Assembly (NCBI GenBank): GCA_900095095.1
Contig: FMBT01000501.1
Location: forward strand, 1-64,000
Length of the DNA stretch: 64,000 bases
Direction: 5' to 3'
Source: Fragilariopsis cylindrus CCMP1102
Taxonomy: Eukaryota > Bacillariophyta > Bacillariophyceae > Bacillariales > Bacillariaceae
Part shown: piece after piece, positions 1 through 11,362 of the stretch
Position numbering within the stretch: position 1 is the first letter of the stretch
Layout: each line of letters starts with the position of its first letter
Position numbers and translations under genes: made by a program
The notes under the pieces: model-generated
What the model was told of the DNA's origin: nothing
Seen by the model: only the letters and a program-made list of their open reading frames with translations
The model's database searches: none

Positions 1-18
1 CGAAAGGATCATTCTACT

Positions 19-663
19 ATGCCGGGACAATTCGATGATGCACCTGAATCGATAACAGGATCATCATCATCATCATCGTCAAATAATAATAACAATAATA
101 ATTACGATCCTAATATAGGTCATCTATGTTCGGAAGCATTGGTGACACCTTATTTTAGGAACCAATTAGGTGACATGTTCGATCCGAATGTTAATTCAAT
201 AAATCCAGAAACACGTCGGGTACTACTACAACAGTTGCAGCAACAACGGATAGAGAAACTTCGGTCGGAACAACGGAGAGGACAACGAGCGCCGCATCTT
301 TCACCGTTGCAACGACAAGCGTTTGCAGTGACTGCACAATTGGAGGCAGCAGTGTCAGGACTTGCTGATCCATATCAGCAACAACAACAACAAAATGCAA
401 CATCAGCAGCAGCAGCAGTAGGATATAAACCAGTTGCATTAACAGCAGCAGCATCAGAAGCAACAGTGAATTCACCTCATGGATTAGCATTGCAGATACG
501 TTTGAAATCGCAAATATTGAAAGCTCATATGGAATACAATGCAGCACTTCTCGCCATTGACCGTCTTAATCAAATGCCGCTCTTGCCGCAGCAGCAGCAG
601 CAGCAGCAGAATCAAAAACAACAAGCAGATAATCAACCTACGAATAATATGCAACAATCATAA
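19..663 (+). CDS. Low-complexity Gln/Asn-rich protein, possibly 5'-partial
   Basis: The product is 214 residues from the first Met, but the frame is open to base 1, so the true start may lie outside the window. It has Ser and Asn runs near residues 14-28, a basic stretch around residues 70-95 (QQLQQQRIEKLRSEQRR), a Gln run near residue 120, a central Ala/Gln-rich part, a helical segment near residue 160 (LALQIRLKSQILKAHMEYN), and a Gln-rich tail ending in TAA. The patchwork of folded-looking and homopolymeric segments resembles nuclear regulatory proteins, but I recognise no family and assign no function. Confidence 0.5.
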   Translation: MPGQFDDAPESITGSSSSSSSNNNNNNNYDPNIGHLCSEALVTPYFRNQLGDMFDPNVNSINPETRRVLLQQLQQQRIEKLRSEQRRGQRAPHLSPLQRQAFAVTAQLEAAVSGLADPYQQQQQQNATSAAAAVGYKPVALTAAASEATVNSPHGLALQIRLKSQILKAHMEYNAALLAIDRLNQMPLLPQQQQQQQNQKQQADNQPTNNMQQS

Positions 664-1084
664 ATACGCACAGTTTTATGGTATATTCCAAAATATCACG
701 TCCAACCGTGCTACAATTGTATATAAAGTAATTATTACTACGACATAAGATATATTCGTACCTATTAGGAAGTTCACGAAGTAAACGAGGGACAAAATTA
801 ATCAATGAGCACCAAAACACGTTACAATAACAGTTGTAGTAAATATTCGACTTTTAATGATAATCATAATATTATACTAGTAATAATTAAATAAAATGTT
901 GATGCATTCGCTAGTAGACTACTAGAATATACTAGACTATTATTGATTACTAGAATTAAGCAGAGATGATATATATATAAAACATATATTGATTTTTATA
1001 TTACCCCCACGGATTTCACTACTACTGCTACTGGAGTAAAATCATCTGCAAGGAGGCGCGGTGCGAATATTATATTGTGGATGT
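664..1084. other. Intergenic, convergent gene ends
   Basis: This AT-rich stretch lies between the 3' end of the first gene and the 3' end of the minus-strand pseudokinase. It holds several AATAAA-like or AT-rich stretches, for example near 890, that could serve as polyadenylation signals for either gene. I see no ORF or structured RNA. Confidence 0.5.
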
Positions 1085-3215
1085 TCATGCTTTTGACTTC
1101 TTACTTTCCCTACCCCCTAAAATATCCCCCATGTCATATAGATCATCCTCTTCGGCGGCCATTGATTTCGATGCAGCCATCAACATTGCCTTCCGCTTAA
1201 TTCCCCGTTCCCGTTCCATACTTTCGTCTTGAGTTGATTTCGTCAACCGCTTCTTTAGGGACATCCAATCCTGCACAAAGTTCTCCTGGAAAGATTGTGT
1301 GTTGCAGTTCTCAATGTAAGTCGACATATATTCATGTTGGAGAGCCATCTTCGCAGTAATCCGCTTTTCTGGATCTAGATGTAACATCTGTCGTATCAGA
1401 TCAATAGCGCTGGTATAAGCTTCCACATCGTCACACTTCCTATCTTTCATTAATTTTGGAATAGCCTTTTCCACACCAGGTTTGTACTTCTTTTCTGGTT
1501 TCTTGTAATATGGAAACTTTGCACCTAACTCGAAGTTCTCGGGGGCAGGTATCCCGACCAGTTTGTACATGGCGAACAAGAGCGATTCTCTATCTTTTTC
1601 CTTACCGGTATAGATTGGTTTGCTCAACAGTAGATGTGACAGTAAACAACCGAGAGCCCAAATATCAGTTTCCATTGTGTATTTGGGTGATCCCAATAGC
1701 ATCTCGGGAGGAACATACGGATCCTTCATTATTTCGTCCTGTTCGTCATCATCGTATTTCCGAGATTCTTTTTTCCGACGGTCCGACTCCTTTTTCGTCT
1801 GCCGTGCTAGTTGAACAAGTTTCTTGTTATTGGGACTTTTGTCAACCTTTGACAACACACTTGACTTATAGAGACTACCAATTTTAGCTACACCACTATG
1901 ATCGATGACAATTTGGTCCAAATTTAAGGACCCTCTAAGTACGACCCCGTTTTCGTGACAGTGCAACAGAGCGGATAAGAGATCAAAACACCAAGTTGCA
2001 AATATCGTTGGGCTAATACTTTTTTTATCCTCCTCTTTCCCATCTCTTCGCTTTTTCTTGGCAATGAACCTTTGAAGTACGAAGGGTGTTGGTTGGATAA
2101 TTAGATGTTGATCATTCACCATTTCTTTTCGCTCTTGTTCTTTTTAGCAGCTGCTTCATTTTCAAGACTTGTACGTGTCAAAGAAAAGATATCGTCATCG
2201 ATTCGTTTCATTTCGATACTACTTCTGAATCCATTCGTTGAGAGAACAATATCACTGTCTTTTTCTTCTGACGGTAACGCCACACCAATTGGTAGGTACA
2301 AATTAGGGTGACCTTGAGGTGAGTTGATGAGACCATGAAGTTGCCTCAAGATTTGCATCTCTTGCAGAGCCCCAGGCGAGAAACCAACCTGCATGACTTT
2401 CCGTTTTGACATTTTTCCCTTTTTCGATTCAAGTCTCTTAGACTTCGACTGTTCCCGAGCTGCTACTTTCTCGGAAGGCCAACGGTGTAAAGACACCGCT
2501 ACAAAGCGATCAGCAAGACTAGTGGAGGACGCTCCCGTCGTAGACGATGATCTAGATGTAGAAAGCATCGCAAACGCCGATGATTCTCCTTGACTTGCGT
2601 GGCATAAATTTTTGAGCTCCTCGATGATTCTGTCATCTTCGCTGACTAAGAACATATCACATATAGAACCAGTTGTACTTGGACCGTACCGAGGAGGGAT
2701 CCACCAGCGAAGGCCTCGCCGCCTCAAGTCCGATTCCTTGATTTTTCCTGGAACACAACATTTACCACCAGTCTTACGACCCCAAATGGCTTGGTTCGAG
2801 ACTTCTGATTGAATTGTCCCCATCCAACCATCTTGTAACATATTCATTTGAAGTAAACCAGGCTGTCCTTTTGCTTGTATGCTACTTTGATCACCACCTG
2901 TGATCATTCTCGTGTCATCGGGTTCTCCCAACCTGTGATCATTACCTGGTTCATCTTTCGTAGTCGTCTCTTTCAATAGATACGATGCAATAGAAATCGC
3001 TCTCCAAGAACCTTCCAAAATTATATCATAGGACTTGTTCAATTGGTTCTTATTAATGAAATGTTGCATTTACTCTCAGCACTGATGCCATCAATATGGG
3101 GTAGAATCGAATCCTTGATCAATGCCATTGAAACGTTGTGATATATGCGACGCTCCTTGTTGCGATCGCGAATAATCTTGTACCTTAGTGCCGTCTCTGA
3201 AGGCATCGCCACCAT
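1085..3215 (-). CDS. CDK-like pseudokinase (all catalytic motifs replaced)
   Basis: The C-lobe is clear: PPEMLLGSPKYTMETDIWALGCLL matches the APE motif and helix F of CDKs (shown only in part by its key residues PPE, DIWALGC), followed by LDPEKRITA. A PITSLRE-like segment (GFSPGALQEMQILRQL) precedes it. Catalytic residues are gone. The VAIK lysine is Ser (VAVSLHRW), HRD reads RGS (plus-strand about 1928-1936), and DFG reads SLY (about 1868-1876). There is no Gly-rich loop. The tail is basic and acidic (KRKAML, EEDDLYD, KKSKA) and looks nuclear. Reading frames step by one base near 3075 and at 2116-2122, where TGG-TGA in one frame overlaps ATG-GTG in the other. The start near 3215 (MVAMPSET) is my choice because coding-like sequence runs from there. 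CDK ancestry is firm; the role, perhaps scaffolding, is inference. Confidence 0.7.
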
Positions 3216-3243
3216 TTGTCCACCAAACCCTTGTTATTACTCA

Positions 3244-6200
3244 TTAGAAACGCACAAAGAGTCTTGATGAAGGTAGGCGATCTTGTAGGCCTTTGTGACT
3301 TCCCTGAAATATAGAGGTTTTCTTCCCAAACCCACTTTTCTTGACGGACGCAGCAATTAACTCAGCTGCTTGGAGTACTTTAATAGGGATAAGCGAGAGG
3401 GCCGTAATTAAGTTCTCAAACTTCGCATCCAAAAAAGCTGCACATGCCGTAAATATATACTCTTCCCCATACGCTAGCCAAAGATCTGGACCGACTGCAA
3501 GGATAGGACCGCTAACGGAGAAAGCCATCGCGTTGTTTGCCACCTGCTGGTCCATTGCTCTAGATTCTACAGCTGCAGTAACAATCCAGCTAAATCCTCC
3601 ACAGAAAATATCATGATTCAGCCTTTCTAGAACCTCTGACTCAGCAGCAATAACTTTTTCTTCCCAAACAAGCGATTCTTCTTTAGATGCATCAAATTGA
3701 ACACCAGGATAAAAACTTTTATAGGCAGCTGAAAGAACCGCATCAAGCTTCCTCCACTTGGACATCTTTTGTGCCTTGTTGGCAACAAAAATACAGGCGA
3801 GTGAAAGTTCTCTGATTTTCAGTTGTGTTTCAGATGATTGTTGTTGGGATAATATCGTTACAAAACGAAACATTATGACAGATGCATGCGCTGTAATGTT
3901 CCCGTCAAGCTCTAACGAAGTAATGATATCACTTATTTCCATACATGCGTTCGTCAAGGACTTTGTATCAAATGGTGTTACATTATTATCATTGTTGTTG
4001 TTGAATGAATTTCGACTTGGTGTCCCATTAGTGATCGATGACGGATTCGTATTATCAACTGATGACGACAACGATTTATTTGGATTTTTCTGAGCCGATC
4101 GTTTAGCAAACGTCCAGTCCCTTCCAAAGATCCAATTATCGTGTCGGATACAATGGTCTCGATACAATTCGATTTGTAATCGAATAAGTTCTTCTGCCAA
4201 TGCAGCACGTTTACCAGCTGTAGAATCATCGGATAAATTAATAATTTCTTGTTGATAATTGATTTTCTTTTCACCATCAATCCTTAAATGATCTCCAGTC
4301 ATGGAATCAATACTAACAGAAGCGGCAGATACCTTCTTGACAAAATCAAAGAACTGACCATTGTTTTGCATCATTTGTGGTAGGTACAACCGGTCGGGTC
4401 CCAGATAAAAATACTTCACTCCTCGTTCGACTTCGGCCGCTCGAGATTCAACTTGCCTCCAAAGTTTTGGTATTATCTTAGGCTCACAACCGAAGAATAA
4501 CTTCCGAGGAGCATTAGGAGTCGCCTGGTTAACTAAACGGTTATCTCTATCGATATGACCTTTATCGGAATCTGACTGGACCCATATAGTACATCGTTGT
4601 GCAGCCTCAAACGAGGCGAAGAAGGGTGACCATCGCGATAAGTCTTCTTTAGCATCTTGTTTCAGTGACAATGATGATGACGATAATCTACCGCTGCCAC
4701 CAATACCACCAAGTTTAGAAGAAGTAGCAAGAACATCAGCAGACACCGTCGCAACTGTAACCGCATCTGATGAAGACAAACCCAAACCTGCCCTACTATC
4801 ATATTCCAACAAACGGTAGAAGTCGGAACTACTCATCGATCCACCTAGAATGCCTAAATCCTTGAATACACCTGATGGTGTCTTGGGTGTGTTGTGTTCC
4901 GTACATGCGATGTTCAGTTGATTCCATAAATGTTCCTTAGCTTTATCAACATCAGAATTGAGTGACCCTTCTACAATCAATTTAGCGAACTGTTTCGATT
5001 TAGATTCTGATGGAACAAAGGTTATGGTAACGTTACGACATAATGCTCGTAATTCTGGCAATCGTCGTTTGACGGTATCAACAATCGATCGAGGGAAGAC
5101 AACCTCAGCAGAATTCTCATCAGCTGGACCTACGGGTTTGAATAATGTAACGGGTGTACCATTGACGATATCACTACCATGTTGATGATCGCCACCACCA
5201 ACAGCACTACCGCCACCAATAAGACTCATCTTAGTGGTTGGTGTGTTCCTACCGTCTATAGCACCAGTTGCTTCCCTGCTGGTAATGTACGCTATATTCT
5301 TTTCAAGAATTTGTCTTGCCTTCGGTACATCCGATCCAGCGATCGTTAATTTCCATATGGTACCATCGGGACTAAATTGCAACATTTTAGTACGTTCTTC
5401 GTATTCGGGATCATATTTTTCGTCGATATTAATGACTGCATCCTTAAAGAATTCTTCTAGTGTAATGGTAACCCTACATGACTGTTGACATCGTTCAATC
5501 AAATGTCTATTAATGAGCGCTTCTTTGACATGGGTTTGAGTATAGACATAATTCGCCCTTGCTCCTAATTGGTGTTGACCTTGCATTAACACCCCGGCAG
5601 AATTATGATGCGCTGCTCCTAAGAAACCACCACCACCATTCCCGACCACACCATTAGGTGTATCACTATTACTACCATTATTATTATTATTATTATTCGT
5701 GTTATTGGACATACTCTTTCTTTTTTTACGAATAATAAATTGTTCCGCTTCTTCATCTAACATCATCCAATTTTCAGTTTTTAAATCTTCCCAAACTTCA
5801 TCTAAATCATGTTGATATAATAATAAATGTTTACCAGTATTGTCATCGTATTGTACCACATCCGCAGGATAAAATTCTTGTGCTTCTTCTGAAAATATTC
5901 GAACGCATCGATTCACAATTTCTTTCCCAGCACGTGATATTAATGGTTTCTTCCAATGTTGTGACAGTCGTCGATCCATTGTTTCCTCGTCCATACTACG
6001 ACTCACCTCTAATGTTTGACGACATAATTTTTCATTACAATGACATTTTGTTGGTGCACGGCCACGTCTACGTTCCCATTGATAATCAAATGATAATTCT
6101 GTTCCTGCTGGTATATCTTTCTTTGCCACTACTGCTGCACGATGTAAGCCACGTACTTTCCAACGCTCGACGACACAATTTGGATCACAACTATGATTGA

Positions 6201-7103
6201 CATATCGTGCCACACCACCCACGTCACGTGCATCTAAATATATTTCGTTGGTTAATGCCATAATATATAACATACGTTCATTGGCATAACGACGAAATAA
6301 ACGACCTAAAAATAATTTATTAACTGCCTTACCAACATATTCTGTTATTAAATCACCTTTGGCAACATCTTCTAATACACGAAGCCCTTTCCCCTTCTTT
6401 TCTGTTTGAATCACCTCCATTTGTTTCCATTGCTTACGTTGTATACGTTTATTACCACAATAATCACCAGCCTCACAATTGGATCGACATTCTTCTAAAC
6501 ATGCATGCATCACACAGGACATGTCATTACATGTCATCATATTATTCATCATGGATTGTTTTTGTTGTTCGGATAAACATGGATCCTCATCAGCTTTTTC
6601 CATTTCCTGTATTGATGAATAATTTGGTCGAGAACATCCGCATGGATCATCTTGTCGATCAGGTTTTGGCTTCGCGACTAATTCATCTGTTAATGTATTG
6701 GTATCTGGTCCCCATATAACACTATCAGTTAATTGAAAATCATGATCTTCATCTATTAGAAAATCATAATTTGATACAAATGGTGATTTATAAGAATTGT
6801 TTGAATTATTTTGTTGTTGTTGCTGCTGGCTGCTGTGGTTGTTTCGGTTTCATCAGTTCCTGCTTTACTTCCTGTTGGATATTATTTTTGCTGTCTTCTT
6901 GTTTCATTGATGGCGGCGGCGGCGGAAGATAATGAGGAGGTGGAAGAGGTGGTGGTATTTGTCCTTGTCCAAAGCCGTAAGCAGATGATTGGACGGGACT
7001 ACTGGACCCACTTGTCGAAACAACAAATGCAGGAGAAACTGTATCATCACTACCACAGATTTGGCTGATCCCCGCTACCGCCGTTGAAAGAATTATTATT
7101 CAT
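3244..7103 (-). CDS. Set2/SETD2-like histone methyltransferase with C-terminal cyclin box
   Basis: The main open frame runs 6603-3244 (1119 residues), but coding clearly continues upstream: the Cys-rich DPCGCSRPN of an AWS-type region lies before that Met, and a Pro-rich N-terminus starts near 7103 (MNNNSFNGGSGDQPN) after two one-base frame steps (about 7060 and 6820). Counting from 6603, the AWS cysteines are at 25-50, SET at 62-176 with NHSCDPNC (136-143) and ELSFDYQW (169-176), and post-SET cysteines at 187-194. This order and the FDYQ motif fit H3K36-type enzymes. The middle has weak KH-like segments. Residues 883-1003 form a cyclin box (FRFVTILS; LACIFVANKAQKMSKW; AAESEVLERLNHDIF), closest in style to transcriptional cyclins K/L/T. 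Set2 enzymes act with phosphorylated RNA polymerase II, so a cyclin module suggests a built-in CDK link; that is inference. The gene ends less than 30 bp before the pseudokinase start. Confidence 0.8.
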
Positions 7104-7763
7104 GCTTCTATTTTTTGTTGTTGTTTATGACCGACCGACCGATACAGCTACAAACGACGGGGAAGGTACTTAAACTAATACTGTTGGAATATACCTGTGT
7201 ACCCTGTATCTTGTGATTACTGGAAGTTAAAATCCCAAGCTAATGCAATGCAATGCGATAAGTCGTAGCTATTTACTATTTTATGTCGAGGCTCTTCAGT
7301 ACCTCTAGCTTGATTGCTATTTTGCGTGTTGTACGCGACAACGCAAATGACACTCTGAAACAGATTATGTGCTTTTTTAGAATGACAACAACAACACGCG
7401 TAATAGGTAAGGCCGACGACGTCATGCAAATCAAATTTCGACAAGAATTCAAAAAATGGAGGGTGTGGACGAAACACCGATACGGGACTAAATTGGAATT
7501 GGATCACGGACTTTTATGATAGATCTTTCTTTTGCTTCTTTTGCTTTGCTAACATTAAAAAAAAATCTTCTCAATAAGATCTTTCGACGATGACGGATGG
7601 AAAAATTAATGATCTAGACGACTCTGAAAGAATGTTGAGAACCGAAAGATAACAAAAAGCAAACAAAACAATATAGAACTTCTGGTAGGAGAGTCAATGA
7701 AGCTTTTTTGTTATCGTCATTATTATATTTGATTGGTAGTACAATAAGTAGTAGTAGTGGGAT
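7104..7763. other. Divergent intergenic region
   Basis: This is the shared upstream region of the SET-cyclin gene (minus) and the small SET-like gene (plus). It contains a short GACC tandem near 7130 and a T/A-rich stretch near 7555. Short open frames on both strands here have no recognisable composition, and I see no supported gene. Confidence 0.5.
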
Positions 7764-8859
7764 ATGATTTATTCGTCGTCGTTGTCATGGAAATCGATGA
7801 AGACGATTATGACCACTGCTACAAATAGAGCATTCACCCGTTTATCATCGTCGTCGTCGTTAAAATCTTCGCTGCATCCTCGTTACTACAGGTCTTATCA
7901 TTCCTTTCTTCCACAAAAAAAAATACAACGAACAACAATAAGAACAAGGCTGAATGCACATACAGATAATAATAATAATAATAATAATAATAAACGATAA
8001 TAATAATATATAAATACACTTGAAATGTCATTAGATTGGAATAATCGAATTGGACTCCAAGATCAATATACGCTGAAAGAAAAGGGATGGAAAGTTCATG
8101 TCGATTGGAGACTAACACCTTTTGGAGCTGGTTTATTTGTAAGTACAATATCAAATCAAATCGATACGATCGATGATGCTAGAATATTATAATATTCGTT
8201 CTCGTGATACAATACTTTCGTTCCTTATCAATTCATCAAATTTTTTGTTCATTAATTCTACACCATAACAATATAATAATAATAATATTCAATACCAATA
8301 TGTATATGTAAACAAAACAAAATTAGTCCAAGGAAGATATTCCTGCTGGAACAATCCTTCGAAAGGGTATACTCGGCGTTAACCTAAAAGAATTTACATC
8401 GATTGCCGACATGATGAATTTTGTAATCAACAACGACGACCAAAACAAGGACACAATCATAGTATGAATGACGATGATGATGTCGAGCAACAGCAACAGC
8501 AAGAGACTATTTCTAGACTCAATTATGTAAAAGATTATCTTTGGGGATTCAATAAGGATGCAGATGAACGAGGATATTATAATGATCAAAAGCAAGACAA
8601 CAACGGCAACGACCACAACAATAGTAGATTCTTTGGGATGTGGATACCAGGGAATGGATTGAATCATAACGAAGATCCAAATACTGTATATAAATCAACT
8701 AAAGAAGGGATTGATTTAATAGCACTTGTTGACATTGGTATCAATGATGAATTATTTGATGATTATCGACGACATGGTTCATCATCGTTATGGTTAAAAG
8801 AATTTGCACATCAAAAGAATGTTACATTAAACTTTGCTGATTGTAATGATTTCGTGTAG
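7764..8859 (+). CDS. Small SET-like domain protein, two exons
   Basis: Exon 1 contains MSLDWNNRIGLQDQ from 8025 and ends at 8138 (GLF). The intron is 8139-8326 (GTAAGT...TTAG), and exon 2 resumes in phase 0 with SKEDIPAGTILRKG. FGAGLFSKEDIPAGTILR matches the first SET strand block. Downstream, GLNHNEDPN corresponds to the NHxxxPN pocket, and DELFDDYRRHG to the ELxxDYxxxG tail, as in short SpSet7-like SET proteins. The frame steps by one base at 8464. The 7764 Met begins a Ser/Arg-rich leader resembling an organelle presequence, but it is separated from 8025 by in-frame TAA stops next to an (AAT)n run. The start is therefore 7764 if the repeat is miscalled or an intron lies there, or 8025 otherwise. 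Catalytic activity is uncertain. Confidence 0.55.
7966..7998 (+). repeat. (AAT)n microsatellite
   Basis: An uninterrupted AAT run lies between the leader and the body of the SET-like gene. It is followed by TAA-rich sequence that closes all three frames before 8025. Confidence 0.8.
8139..8326 (+). other. Intron of SET-like gene
   Basis: The donor TTTGTAAGT and acceptor AAAATTAG flank 188 bp of AT-rich sequence. Splicing joins GLF to SKEDIPAG without a frame change, restoring a contiguous SET motif. Confidence 0.75.
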
Positions 8860-9047
8860 TAGTTAAACAGCATAGTTGAAGTCAAGTTAATACGTACAGT
8901 ACAGTGTTTTGTGTAAATCAAACTGCAGTATAAGAAAGTAATCCTAGAACAAAGTATAATTATCTTTTGTTCTATTATTGTTGGTTAATATAATATTAAG
9001 CCTGAATCTTTTCTTTGTATCATGGTATTACAAATACTACAACTTCA

Positions 9048-10870
9048 TCATCTTCTTTTTTCAAATACCATAAGACATTCAACGTGTTTGGTTTGTGGGA
9101 ATAAATCAAACGGTTGGATACAAATTATATCGTATCCACCAACCTCTACAATACCCTTTGCATCACGTGCTTGTGTTGCGGGACCACAACTCATATATAC
9201 AATCCGTTGTGGACCGTACTCGTAAAGTTGTTCTAAAAATTTCCCAGAACAACCTTTACGGGGTGGATCCAATACGACAACAGTTTCTTCACGAGGAAAA
9301 TCTTGTATCTTTTGATCTTCAAATCCTGCTATTGTTAATGCCGGTGGACTTATAAAAATAGCTTCAGCACTAGCAGCAACAAATTGACAATTAGTAATAG
9401 AATTCGCTGTGGCATTTTCTGTTGCTTCCTCAATTGCCTTTTCGTTGACCTCAATACCGACACAAAGTTTAAATTTTGTACTTGCAGTCAATGCGAAGAG
9501 ACCTGATCCACAATAACAGTCTATAAAGTATGAAGGGACCTTAGTGTTATTATCATCACCGGTGATTGATTTCACAGGTACAAGAGCGGCACCCAATACG
9601 GCATCGACCATCAATGGTACCACGTAATTGTTGTTCTGAAAGAAATTACCTGCCATGTATCGGAATTTTATACCTTTTATAGTTGTGGTCATGTACTTTT
9701 AAAATCCGTTACAATAACAGGCTTTCCTGTTTCAGGATCATTATCTGCCTCACGAAATAATATGGTGGCTCCCACATCCTCGTTCTTGCTACGTCGATTG
9801 CGTCTACGTCTCTTTTTGTTATTAAGTAAACCAGCCTCGGCTTGTTCGTGAAGAGTTGCTCGTACCTCTTTAAATTTTACATTAATAGCCGGTGTTGCGA
9901 TGGGACAATCTTCAACGTCGAGTATATCTTTACAGGCAACTTGTTGAAATCCAATTCCCTGCAATTCGTACGCATCATCTCCCATCTTAATGGGTGCCTC
10001 ATAATGAGGTGTTAATTTGTTACGATATTCAAAAATTTCGTCTGTCCCAGTAGTAGGAAATAATTTGTCCCGAATCGTTGTAAAATTAGTAGGAGAAGTA
10101 GCAGTATCAGACGTAGTAGTATTGCTGTCGACTTCAGTGGTCGTGGCAGTGGTAGTAGTAGCAGCAGCAGTAGTGTAACCACGTATGTTTTGTGACTCCA
10201 ATCCTAATCGAACAAATTCAGTTTTCCACTTTCGTTGATAATCTATTTCCATATGCTGGAATTGACAACCACCACATCTTCCAAATAGAGGACATCTAGG
10301 TTCGATTCTATCTGGACCTGGTCTGACGACCTTTATCAGATCAGCCTCACTGTATAGTTCAGTATCAAAATTCTTGAAGATACTAACCCTAACCAAATCA
10401 CCTGGTAATACCAATGGGACACGAATTTCCCATCCAGCTGGAACTTTTTCAAGGATGTCGGTATCCGCTTCTTCCTGATCAATCATTTCTGCTATATGTC
10501 CTTTACCCCATCCCAAACGATAATCTAATGCATCGATTACAATATTCACTTGAAAATGAAAAGGAAATGGTGTCGGAACAAATCCCCTTGGAATGTTTTG
10601 GACCACTTTCACTGCTATCTTTTCTGTGGTGGTGGTGGTGGTGGTAGCGAGTACGTTACTATCGGATGCAGAAACATTGACGTCACAACCCTTATCATTT
10701 TTATTTGAGGGAATCATCGTGGTTTCGTTAGTGGTGATGTTGATTTTATCGCCTTCGTTCCCTTCCTCCTTGTTGTTGTTACTGACGTTCGGAATGCTTA
10801 CCAAGACGTTGTTGTCGGAATTGGAATTCTTCAAAGAGGAACGCTCGCTGCTCAGTGAAAGGGCAGTCAT
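9048..10870 (-). CDS. TrmA/RlmD-family RNA (uracil-C5) methyltransferase, copy 1
   Basis: A SAM-dependent enzyme making 5-methyluridine in tRNA or rRNA. After a disordered N-terminus (about 90 residues) comes a TRAM-like beta domain (GWGKGHIAEM...VLPGDLVRVSIFKN). Next is an iron-sulphur style C-x5-C-x2-C motif (CPLFGRCGGCQ) with a later Cys (VEDCPIA), as in RlmD-type enzymes. The C-terminal methyltransferase domain has DCYCGSGLFAL (SAM loop), VVVLDPPRKGCSG (DPPRxGC, with the catalytic Cys) and IVYMSCGPATQARD. The product is about 600 residues. The frame steps by one base at 9689-9692, at the start of MTTTIKGIKFRY; the paralogue at 33984-35820 reads through the same junction in one frame. This copy has no evident signal peptide, so nuclear or cytosolic action is likely. 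It is convergent with the SET-like gene (188 bp apart). Confidence 0.85.
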
Positions 10871-11362
10871 TTTTTTAAAATTATTGGTCCCTTAGGATAA
10901 GTGATGATGAAACGCTAAGGTTGGAATGCAACAATATACGATACACAATTGATTGGAGGGTTCTATTGAAGTTTCGTTTTTCCCACTTTGTCTATCGCGC
11001 CGAAATACAAATAAGTTTTAGTTAATAACATTTTCATCGATTTTGTGTGGCTCAGGATATTTGAGTTCGTGATTGATTTAGACACTTAATATTCAGGGGA
11101 GAGGGGAAATTAGTTTTATTTTCGCTCCATTTTTAATTCGCTGTATTTTTTTAATCGGATTTCATTTTTATGCAACGATGACTAACTTAACGTAACGTGA
11201 CGTTACTTGGTATTACGGTATTCTACCGTATTCGCATACACAGTAGTACATAATTTACTAGAGGCAGTCGCAGATTCTAAATAATGAAAGATACACTGAT
11301 GATTGCTGATAATGAAAAAGTTAAAGTGATGTATCATCTGCATTAATAAATATATATATAGA
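10871..11362. other. Divergent intergenic region
   Basis: This is the shared upstream region of the RNA methyltransferase (minus) and the J-domain gene (plus). It holds a run of near-palindromic ACGT/CGTA sequence around 11190-11230 (AACGTAACGTGACGTTAC) that could bind bZIP-type factors. No ORF or RNA gene is evident. Confidence 0.45.

Noticed and set aside
1510-1887. Plus-strand open frame antisense to the pseudokinase
   Set aside because: It mirrors the kinase C-lobe on the opposite strand and has no protein-like features of its own.
2105-2125. Stop/start overlap (ATGGTGA) as bacterial-style coupled genes or programmed frameshift
   Set aside because: The kinase domain is split in its N-lobe, so a single gene with one missing base is more likely than two genes.
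3215-3244. Single SET-cyclin-pseudokinase polyprotein
   Set aside because: One frame before 3236 ends in tandem TAA stops, and I could not place a convincing intron; kept as a hypothesis only within the findings.
7283-7519. Small plus-strand frame upstream of the SET-like gene
   Set aside because: No composition, motif or leader supports it; it overlaps another open frame on the minus strand.
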